64,000 nucleotides of DNA, taken from positions 152,206,875 to 152,270,874 of the forward strand of contig CP136062.1 of the NCBI GenBank assembly GCA_032622095.1, given 5' to 3'. The notes under the pieces were generated by a model. That model did no database searches. It was given only the letters and a program-made list of their open reading frames with translations, and had not been told where the DNA came from. Below, piece by piece: positions 55,489 to 64,000 of this stretch. The stretch comes from Siphonodentalium dalli (taxonomy: Eukaryota > Mollusca > Scaphopoda > Gadilida > Siphonodentaliidae). The translations under genes and the position numbers were made by a program. Within the stretch, counting starts at the first letter, position 1; every line of letters begins with the position of its first letter.

Positions 55489-55935
55489 CTTGGTTCCCTG
55501 TCGTATGTCTGTGGGCACAGGCTGGAATTTTAGAATGTTTAGCATGTAATCTAGAAATATCCCACATCGGGTATAGAATGTTCCATCTTCCCAGCAACCC
55601 TCCATGTTGTCGAAATCTATACCCAGTTTCTTTAAGAAATGGACGCTGCGGGGGTTCATAGCGACCTGATATGGCCGCTCCGTCACGGTTTTACGAGAGT
55701 CCTCCTCGTATACGATGATCTCATTCACGTTCCCGGAAATCGCAGCGACGAGGGCACTTGTTAACCCTATGGGACCACTCCCGATTATGACCACTGTAAC
55801 TTTTGCAGTGTAACGTCTTATCCTTTCTACAATCGTCCTTGTGCACATGAACGCGCATAGAACCAGTGACGTCACAAGAATGTGATTCAAGGCCGTCGGT
55901 GAAGCGATATCTTCTGATATGCATCGTGTATACAT
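55489..55935 (-). CDS. FAD-dependent monooxygenase-like, 5' coding exon
   Basis: 149 codons from ATG at 55935 to donor AAG|GTGAGA at 55489/55488, phase 0. Residues about 15-31 (ALNHILVTSLVLCAFMC) form a hydrophobic signal anchor followed by basic ERIRRY, suggesting membrane attachment. Residues 46-58 (VTVVIIGSGPIGL) are a Rossmann FAD-binding motif, with acidic YEEDS at the end of the second strand (76-80) and NPRSVHFLKKLGIDF later, as in flavin hydroxylases. The next in-frame residues upstream of the ATG stay open to a TGA near 56026. A good acceptor (TTATTTTTCAG) at 56030-56040 suggests a 5' UTR junction, which supports 55935 as the start. The continuation is probably the exon at 5875-6255. 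Substrate unknown. Confidence 0.85.
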
Positions 55936-56276
55936 CACAGCGCCTGCTATAGGGGGTGTCCACGATGTAGGTTCGAGGTATGCGATCTTGTTATTTTTGA
56001 CGTCAACTCCGAATCCTCTTTTCGATCATCTGAAAAATAAGAAGTTTGTTGTGAGAACCGACACACAAACTATAAGAAATGCAGAACACTTTAAGTATGC
56101 CTACATATAAGCTTAAACATGAGTGAAACCAGATGGAACAGTACCTATCGTATATATGATGGAACGAATAGTTGAAGAAAACAAATCCACTCTTAATGCT
56201 GTGCTAGCTACAATTGACAAAGTTACTAATCTCAGCCCATATGAGTAAAAAAACGAATGAGAGCTATGTGAAAGTT
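55936..56276 (-). other. Probable 5' UTR part and upstream intron
   Basis: Minus-strand acceptor-like CTTATTTTTCAG|ATGATCG puts a possible exon start at 56029. The ATG just inside it (56029-56027) runs into TGA after eight codons, so it is a short upstream ORF, not the start. No promoter could be identified. Confidence 0.4.
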
Positions 56277-56623
56277 TTAATGGGGGACTGTACACTAAAT
56301 CCGGCCATTTATGGGACCATTTCCTTCTAAACAGAATATGCAACAAATAAATAAATTTGAGCCATGGATTAGTGCAAAATACACTCATGTGTTATATGAA
56401 CGATGGGAACAACATATTAATTATAATGAAAATGAGGTTATGGCTCGAGTAATTCACTCATTTTCATTATAATTACAATGTTGTTTACATCGTTCATAGA
56501 GCACATGGTTGTATTTTGCACTTATCCATGGCTTAAATTCATTCATATGTTGCATATGATCTGTTGAGTATAATAGGAGATGGTCCCATACATGGCCGGA
56601 TTTAGTGTACAATACCCCTTTAA
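56277..56623. mobile_element. TTAA-flanked full-length palindromic MITE, 347 bp
   Basis: TTAA + TGGGGGACTGTACACTAAAT ... ATTTAGTGTACAATACCCCT + TTAA. The arms pair over about 150 bp each (GGCCATTTATGGGACCAT, GCCATGGATTAGTGCAAAAT, TTATAATGAAAATGAG) around a loop near 56445. No ORF. Confidence 0.8.
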
Positions 56624-57390
56624 TAAACAGGAGATACGTCAGGGCTCGTATTCACCAACCGGGTTTATTTTTAAAACGGTGTAGTTTATTTGGTAGCGAC
56701 TGAATGCACAATGTAACTTTGCTAGTGGTTACGAAACATACTGTATATGGACGCCGTCAAATCCTTTTATAATTTTGAATTTTTGTTATTTATATCATTT
56801 ATGGACAGTATATACAGTGATGTCATACAAAGATATATGTAAGTATTACAAAAACCATCATGTTATTAATTAGAGTGACATCACATGTGGGGCGGGTGGG
56901 GTCCTTGCACACTAACCATGCACTCTCCTTGCACACCATACAGTACATGCATATCAATAAGTGTTTATAAATGATAGACAAAAACAGACAATAATACCGT
57001 CGGCTGCCAAAAACATGATATATGTTGGTATTTAGTTGTGTTTGTGTGTACACCTATATTAATAAAAACAACATATATGTTGGATTGATACACTTGAATT
57101 GATGGTACATGTATATGGTTATATGTCAAAATAGTTTTTATTGCTTTATCGGGCTATTTATTTAAAGCTTTTGTCAAAGTACCCCATTCCTCCTGAAAAT
57201 TCAACAGTCTATCGTCTCTCAAAGCACTGATATTTTACTATGGGGGGTTTGGAAAACTTTCCCGGGAAGATTTGAAAGGGGCGGAACCCCTCTCCTACAA
57301 CCCACTTTTGAATTTAATGAAGATACATGTAATGGTGTTACATTAACATGAGATTGGTGAGGGTGAAATGAAAATGATCTAGACATAGAA
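56624..57390. other. No clear feature
   Basis: AT-rich. Frame 56823-57053 is unrecognised. Confidence 0.4.
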
Positions 57391-57840
57391 TTATTTCTTT
57401 TTCATGGCTTTCTTTTTTTTCCGCTGTTGAGTTTCTGTTTGCTGTTGTTGTTGTTGTTGAATTTGTAGCACCAAGGCTGCCTGTTTTTCTTCCCGTTCTG
57501 TCTTCTCCTGTTGATATTCTTTCTGTCGCTGATCATATTCTTTCTCTCGCCGGTCAGATTCTTTCTCGTTTTGTTCGGCTCGTAATCGTTGTTCTGCCAT
57601 AAGTCTTTTTGAATCAGCGACAGTCTTTTCCACAGAACGGGCAATGGCCATATACTCTTCATGAGAGAGGGTGGTGGCTGTGCTGGTGTTGGTAGAGCTG
57701 GGGGACACCGGGATGTGTTGGTAATCCGGTGTCCGAGGTGTATAGCTATCCAGTTCCACGTCGAAGCTGGCGGCAGCCCATATAAAAATGTACCTGGGTA
57801 AATCCACCCAGGTTTTTTGGGCCGAAACCCAGGTAAAAAT
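57391..57840 (-). pseudogene. Coiled-coil ORF fragment, unknown family
   Basis: A minus-strand frame open to TAA at 57391. It reads SYTPRTPDYQHIPVSPSSTN, TSTATTLSHEEYMAIARSVE, KTVADSKRLMAEQRLRAEQN, then a charged heptad-like coil (EKESDRREKEYDQRQKEYQQ), a Gln run from (CAA)n and a Lys-rich end. The frame has no ATG at its start; the first in-frame Met is in EEYMAIARS. The upstream part is built of the ACCTGGGT repeat. Possibly a remnant of a mobile-element protein; compare 31606-31869. Confidence 0.35.
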
Positions 57841-58600
57841 CTATCTACCAAGACATCCACCAACCATCAAGACCCCGCGAAACCTGGGTTTTACCATGAT
57901 TTACCCACCTGAAACTGGATAAAAACCCTGGTATGGGTAAACCTGGGTGTAATTACCCAGGTGACCACACCCAGGTGTACCATACCTGGGTGTTTCCCAC
58001 CCAGGTCTACCCTGGTGTTTCCTACCTGGGTGTTTCCCCACCCAGGTGTACCATGGTGTTATTTACCCAGGTGTACCCTGGTGTTTCCTACCTGGGTGTT
58101 TCCCATCCAGGTTACCTTGGTGTTATTCACCCAGGTGTACCCTGGTGTTTCCTACCTGGGTGTTTCCCACCCAGGTGTACCTTGGTGTTATTCACCCAGG
58201 TGTACCCTACCTGGGTGTTTCCTACCCAGGTGTACCTTGGTGTTATTCACCCAGGTGTACCCTGGTGTTTCCTACCTGGGTGTTCCCCACTCAGGTGTAC
58301 CTTGATGTTTCCAACCCAGGTATACCTTGGTGTTTTTTTTTACGCCGGTGTACCTTGGTGTTTTCTTACTCAGGTGGATTTCCCATTGAGATGCACCTGG
58401 GTTAGAAAACCCCAAGGTACACCCAGGTAAGGAAACACCAAGGTACACCTGGGCAGGAAAACACCAAGGTACACCTGGGTAAGAAAACACCAAGGTACAC
58501 CTTGGTAAGAAAACACCAAGGTACACATGGGTAGGAAACACCAAGGAACACCTGGGTGAATAACACCAAGGTACACCTGGGTGGGGATACCAAAGTGAAA
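57841..58600. repeat. Inverted minisatellite ACCCAGGTGTACC
   Basis: At 57930-58375 units read CACCCAGGTGTACC(C/T)TGGTGTT with TCCTACCTGGGTG spacers. From about 58395 to 58590 the same unit runs in the opposite direction (AACACCAAGGTACACCTGGG). Long ORFs on both strands are repeat products. Confidence 0.9.
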
Positions 58601-60556
58601 TGATGAGGATGGCAATGAAGTAGATTTTGATGGGATGCAGGGGTATTGTTATCAATGGAGTTGTTTTAGTATAATAGAACATTAAGGAAACTGATTGTGC
58701 AGCAATACAAGTTTATTCAAGGACAACAAACTAACTAAAGATAAAATACATGTATAGAAACACATGTAATATATAAATATATAAACTCATTAAACTGCAT
58801 GGGTTAAAACTTACTGACAACAAGAGTTGGGTTAAAATTTTGATTAAAAAACACTTGCAAAGTCCCTCTTCATACATGTATATGGTATGTTAGGCAAGTT
58901 ACATGTACATGTAGTTGCAATGTATACTAGTACCGGTACATGACATACCGGTGGACACAAAAATCATTATTTTAGTTCCAATATCATTTACCAGAATACA
59001 TGTACATGTTGTACCTTGCAACTACATCTACAGTGAGGTAGTTTTGTCTCATTTAAACTTTCTAAATGGGTTTCTCCCTTTGAATGACATAAACTAATGT
59101 GAGTATACACATGAGCTGTGGTGTGAAATACACACCAAAAAATTATTTCTTAGTCTGAGGACATGTTTCCTGTCATTATCTTACTGCTTACAAATATAGA
59201 TTTGTAATAATGTGCTGTAATGCTCCAGAAATAGTCATATTTTGTCCTGGTTCATAAGAACATATTATTTCTTAGTGTTAGAAGGACATGTTGTCTGATA
59301 TTATGTGACTCATAAACCCCCAAATGTACATGTAAACAGAACATTCGGGAAAGAGACACACCATCTTTATCCTGTTTTATATCAGTACTAAGTAGCAATA
59401 TTGATCAGATAGCAAAATATGCTATAAATAGATTTCAGATGGTAGAGATTAAACAATCACATTAATTGCACCAACTCGAAACAGTTAACATACCCTGTAG
59501 AATACAGACTATGATCAAGGAGGGTGTCACACACACCCCCACCCCGCTTTGGTATGTGATATTCAAGCCATTTTCAGGTGGTATGCTATATACATGTACA
59601 TACCCAATGTTATCTGGTACTAGGATTTCACACGGCAATATAACCGGCATTCACGATTCAGCAAAAAGGCTAGTATGCAGATATTATAGCAGAAAATTAT
59701 AAAAATTTTGAGTATTTTCCAGCTTAAACAGACCCAAGTGATATATTTTTATCTAATTCAGTCTAATGGCTCTTGATATGTTGATGTTTTGGATACTATT
59801 TCAGCAAATGTGAGAAAAAGTGGCTTCTTTGGGGCATCAGCTTGTCTGAAAAATATATCAAGGTCCCCTAAATCCGATACTACATTTCAGAACAATCCAA
59901 CCAGTGTCCCATGAAATGGTGGATAATAAACTATCATACCAAATTTGATTCAGATTTGATCACACAAACTAAAATTATGATGCGGAAACCAGAAATTAAC
60001 ACGATTCTAAGTCGAAAAAGGGCCATAGCTCTCGCCAAAATGAGCGGAGCACACCTATATTCGAACTTGACCTGTATTTTGGTATGATAAACTTACATAC
60101 CACATTTGGTTCAGATATGATCACACAAACTGAAGTTATCATCCGGAAACCTACAATTTTCAAAGTTTAAATGTCTATTAGGCGACACCAATTTTTAAGT
60201 CTGGTTTACGAACATGTGGGCTGATGTGGGGAGAAAAAAGTAGATGCAGGAGGGGAAAAAAATAAAAATAAAAAAAATTGTCCAAAAAAAAAATTGTGAA
60301 AAAAAACTTTTCGAATGAAATTCTGAACCAAACAAGACATTTCTTGTCATGAAATACATGAAAATATGGATCTGCAAATGATCATAAGCAGAACCGGATG
60401 CGACAGCACATGAAAATCAGTACGCGTTTAAAAAAATTTGGGACAAAAAATTTAAAGAAAAATTCATGAAATGGAAAAAAAGTTGTAGGAGGTGTTCGTA
60501 AACCGGACTTAAAAATTGGTGTCTCCTTATGTGTATATAACTCATATAGCTAACTA
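58601..60556. other. No gene recognised; AT-rich, diverged
   Basis: CATGTACATGTA-type simple sequence occurs near 58895 and 59000. 59940-60165 holds a pair of related segments (ACCAAATTTGATTCAGATTT and ACCACATTTGGTTCAGATAT). CACCAATTTTTAAGTCTGGTTTACG at 60188 faces CGTAAACCGGACTTAAAAATTGGTG at 60496, a 330-bp foldback element with an A-rich centre. Confidence 0.5.
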
Positions 60557-61032
60557 TTAAAGGTGCTCAATCAGATTCGATGGTCCCCATATAATTAGAT
60601 TCCAACAACAACATTTTTTTTAGAAATGCTGCTTCAGTAATATCAGAATCGATTAATTGCCCAAAAATAATGCTAACCACTGTCAACTACATGTATAGTA
60701 TAAAATCGCCTGATACGTTATATTTATCAACATGCTGTTCGACGAAGTTTGACCTTATTATCAACACAAAGCCTCTTCATTTTAGAGTTATCCATCTTCA
60801 TCCGCAATTTGGTCTGAGACCGTCGGCTCGTCAAATTTTTCTGGGCCACTATTAAGTATCGATGGTGATAAATATTAAAATTTCAAAAATTGATATCTAA
60901 TAACTCTGAGCTTTGATACATGTAGGTGGGTCCCTCGACTTGATTAAAATATTTTTACCCCCCCCCCGATTCCATATACATGTATATGTAAATAGCAAAT
61001 GAGGGGCACTTAATCGGATTATGCATCTTTAA
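60557..61032 (-). mobile_element. MITE type E, inverted-pair member 1
   Basis: TTAAAGGTGCTCAATCAGATT ... AATCGGATTATGCATCTTTAA, 476 bp. Same content as 42538-42962. It faces the next element in inverted orientation 13 bp away. Confidence 0.9.
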
Positions 61033-61045
61033 ACTGTATTTGAAT

Positions 61046-61494
61046 TTAAAGATGCATAATCTGATTAAGGGCCCCCTGAATTAATGCTCGCACATTACTC
61101 TTTATTTGGACTTGGGGGGTAAAAGATATTTGGTACGAGTCGAGGAACCCACCACCTATCAAAGCTCAGAGTTATTAGATATCAATTTTTGAAATATACT
61201 ATTTTTCACGATCAAGAATTAATAGTGGCCCACGGTCTCGGACCAAATTTCAGATGAAGATGGATAACTCTAAAATCAAGAGGCTTTCTGTTGATAATAA
61301 GGCCAAATTTTGTAGAACATGTTGATAAATAACATATGTCAGGCAATTGTATACTTTAGTTGACAGTGGTTAGCATTATTTTAGGGCAATTAATCAATTC
61401 TGATAACGTAACTGAAGCAGCCTTTCTAAATACAAATGTATGATGTTGGAATCTGATTATATGGGTATCATCGAACCGGATTGAGTACCTTTAA
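61046..61494 (+). mobile_element. MITE type E, inverted-pair member 2
   Basis: TTAAAGATGCATAATCTGATT ... GGATTGAGTACCTTTAA, 449 bp. Provides the uninterrupted CTGATTAAGGGCCC site that is filled at 35947-36347. Confidence 0.9.
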
Positions 61495-62100
61495 AATGAA
61501 CTGTATCCAGTATAAACATGTTAAACCTGATAATTAATTAGAGCATGCAGTCCCTGTTGACATGCGGTATCCGCTGGTAATCTTACCACAGTAATATGTG
61601 TTAACTGTGATAACCAAGTTAATTGTTTTTACCACAAAAATTCTGAATTCTATCTAGACATTTTGAAACAATAAAAAAAAATTCTGGTGTGATTACAATG
61701 TCAACTTTAAAACAAAATTCATATAAACATCGCATGAAAAATACAGCCTAACTGCAAATGTGAGGTGGACCACATTCTGCGGCGGTATAACTGACTGCGG
61801 TTGATCGCATGAACACGCCTGAATACTGCAGTAATACCCGAGTAATATAAGGCGAGTTGATTAATTAAAGCATAGCTGTAATTTTACATGTATGTTCTAT
61901 ACACTTTGTTGGGAAAGAGAATATAGCTGTGCGACAATGTTAATCCTGATGAGCTAAGTTAGAAATTTTTCAATCGAAACCTCATAAAAAAAAATTTAAA
62001 TTCAGTTCTCAATTTTCGAACACTTCTAGGAAATTGTTCAAAAATATTGTTAAAAGATGCCCATTCGATTTGACACTGTAAATATACCCTGTTCAAGTGT
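61495..62100. other. No clear feature
   Basis: AT-rich, no termini or ORF recognised. Confidence 0.4.
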
Positions 62101-62210
62101 TCCTGCTAATGTGCTATGATGCGGTTGGGTCCTGCTTAATTGCTATGAATTGCACTACCCGCATCATAGCAATTCAGCAGGACCACCAGCATCATAGCAT
62201 ATTAGCAGGA
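62101..62210. repeat. Four-fold palindromic motif, 110 bp
   Basis: TCCTGCTAATGTGCTATGAT + GC at 62101, TCCTGCTTAATTGCTATGAA at 62130, and the inverse GCATCATAGCAATTCAGCAG + GA and GCATCATAGCATATTAGCAG + GA at 62161 and 62189. Two nested inverted pairs of one 22-bp motif. Confidence 0.8.
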
Positions 62211-62631
62211 CCACTTGGCCAGTGGTAAAATAGTTTGTTTTCCATACGGATATGTGTTTTCAAATAATCATGTAATGATATCTAACATACATGTATATGA
62301 TCCCATTTATAGGTTTTATTCATCACGGCCAGATAAACTTTGTATACAGACAGTTTTACCAAACTTAGAATTTTTATTAGGTGCTTTCATTGTAGCTGTA
62401 ATTACTAGTATTAAAAGAGTGCTCAATAAAGTTTGTTTTATCATTTATGCTCATTTGGAATTTGGATGCTATTTAATTGTTTATCTATATAATTGGCTGC
62501 ACTGCTAAATTTTGACTCATTTCAGTCATTTGATGTCAGTACATGTAGTTGTCCATCGAAATGGCGAACACAACCAAAGACAAATTACAAGAGGAAAGAC
62601 AACAAATACATTTGATGTGCACTAAAACAGA
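62211..62631 (+). other. No clear gene; unrecognised open frame
   Basis: The frame 62215-62508 (97 codons) has a hydrophobic stretch (LGAFIVAVITSI) but no recognised domain, and AT-rich DNA often gives such frames. Confidence 0.2.
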
Positions 62632-62633
62632 TA

Positions 62634-62798
62634 CAGTAGTGCCCTAAGAAATCGACCCCTTAACCACAGCAGAATTATGTGTAACTTTCAGGATTTAGTC
62701 GGATATATGGCTTGTTGCCATTCATCGGAAAGCTCTCCCCGAGTTTAATACCCGTAATTCTGCTGTGGTTAAGGAGTCGATTAATTAGAGCATTACTG
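62634..62798. mobile_element. TA-flanked foldback MITE (mariner-like), copy 2
   Basis: CAGTAGTGCCCTAAGAAATC ... GATTAATTAGAGCATTACTG with TA on both sides, inner CCTTAACCACAGCAGAATTA. Same loop region (TTGTTGCCATTCATCGGAAA) as 49053-49225. Confidence 0.8.
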
Positions 62799-64000
62799 TA
62801 GTTACAAATGTATGTCTAGCCTCCTGTTGTGTCACTAATAAGATCTTTAATTCACATACGGTACACATGTACATGTACATGTACTATATAGTACCCGTTC
62901 AAGCGTTTACAAGTGTCAGTCATCGAGAAACTGACCAAAAGTTTTGGTAGTATATAATATAGGCTAGCACTGCACTTGGGCTACATGTACATGTACTGTA
63001 AGTGATTATAATGTACTATTTTTATATTCTGCTGTGAAAGTGTTGCTGAATGAAATTTAAGTTTACCCCGATATTCTAAGTCCGCTCGACTAAGATGGGT
63101 TTTTTCTCGAAAACTGATATCTGAATATACATGACTTTTTGTACGTCTTCCACTGGTTGGTATTCCCTCTAAAATGACTAATTTTAACTGATTAGATTAG
63201 CCCTGGTATGGAAAACTCTAACTGTTATAGCCCGATGAGCGGTTTACTGCCAACAGCGGTGATGATATGATGACCAGCGTTGTGCATGGCATATGTTGAT
63301 CCAGGTAAGAATGCTACCATACATTCCAAACATTCATTAAATATCTTATTAATAGTAACCCAAACTACACAAGAGACTAGTATAACTAAGATTGGGCTCG
63401 ATTAATGATGTGACACTTTCAGTACTTCATTTACTAGTAGCCTGGTACTGGTGGGCCTGGCTACAGATACTTGTTTGGCGTGTTTGAGGCCTGTGGCACA
63501 AGGGCAGCAGAATCAATTAAAATTTCTCTTATTGTAGTGTAGTACATGTACATGAATAGTACCGGTAGTACAGCACACAAAGAGGTATATAGTACCGGCA
63601 CATGTACATGTATTCTCTCTGTTTTCACACATGTTTTTTTTCAATTTAACAACATGAGTCTTTTATGACACATACATGTACTAAAGTGAAAGTAGGCCTA
63701 CATGTATATAATGTGCACCCTGTATACCGGTACATGTACTGATATATTACATTGCAATACAGTCCGAGTACAATGATATAGCAAAATTATGCATAGTAGA
63801 ATAACAACCTTTTGTACAAACAGTCCTCATGACAATGATATACCGGGATATCATGGTGATAGTTCATACATTTGGAATTACCGAATACCTGAGTTTGTGG
63901 ATAGACCGCTTCATGCGATGTTTATGTGAATTTTTATTTTTAAGTCGGCATTGCGTACGGTAGTCCTATAAACCACACCAGAGAATAGCAATTGTCGGTC
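62799..64000. repeat. ACATGTAC-rich region, no gene recognised
   Basis: Repeated ACATGTACATGTAC and TACCGGTACATGTAC clusters at about 62865, 62980, 63545, 63600, 63670 and 63730. This kind of simple sequence is common in mollusc DNA (memory). No exon or RNA gene seen. Confidence 0.5.

Noticed and set aside
57933-58682. Overlapping ORFs of PGVPWCF/QVYLGVI repeats
   Set aside because: Inverted minisatellite; both strands open because of unit composition.
62799-64000. Promoter or exon in the ACATGTAC-rich right edge
   Set aside because: Only simple palindromic words seen; no splice-bounded open frame.

Overview
This looks like nuclear DNA of a marine invertebrate, most likely a mollusc and perhaps a bivalve. 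The reasons are spliced coding exons with GT..AG borders, very low gene density, 5S-derived and tRNA-derived SINEs, CR1/Jockey-type retrotransposon fragments, abundant foldback MITEs, and ACATGTAC-rich simple sequence at the right edge. The species is inference. Nothing prokaryotic or CRISPR-like was seen.

The only convincing cellular coding sequence is two minus-strand exons of an FAD-dependent monooxygenase-like protein. The 5' coding exon (55489-55935) carries an N-terminal hydrophobic anchor and a GSGPIG dinucleotide-binding motif. A downstream exon (5875-6255) carries the flavoprotein-hydroxylase 'DG' motif. Both junctions are phase 0 with good splice sites. The simplest reading is one gene with an intron of about 49.2 kb that fills most of the window, although a small exon between them cannot be excluded.

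The intron and flanks are a dense mosaic of repeats. Region by region: 1-3640, minisatellites and a duplicated segment, one copy holding a TTAA-flanked MITE; 4489-5090, a retrotransposon fragment; 5435-8850, foldback elements and VNTR-bearing elements; 8880-15530, a long degenerate array with an embedded 24-bp minisatellite; 15.5-18.4 kb, diverged duplications; 18.9-28.5 kb, MITEs, a 5S SINE and a composite repeat field; 28.8-31.4 kb, long hairpins, a second 5S SINE and complementary microsatellites; 32.2-35.8 kb, a tandem array of roughly 400-530 bp units; 35.9-40.3 kb, nested MITEs and a 29-31 bp satellite; 40.3-48.9 kb, duplicated blocks, MITEs and an array carrying 11 perfect TGACGTCA sites; 49-54.8 kb, a four-copy host repeat invaded by TA- and TTAA-type elements, then a second retrotransposon fragment; 55-64 kb, a SINE, the 5' exon, more MITEs and an inverted minisatellite.

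The most unusual signal is a hairpin cassette of about 75 bp that always begins at CCCTGTGCCAAT. It occurs at eight loci inside elements with four different outer ends, three of them TTAA-flanked (piggyBac-like target) and one not, usually as two inverted copies. Three insertions can be checked inside the window against an unfilled paralogous site.
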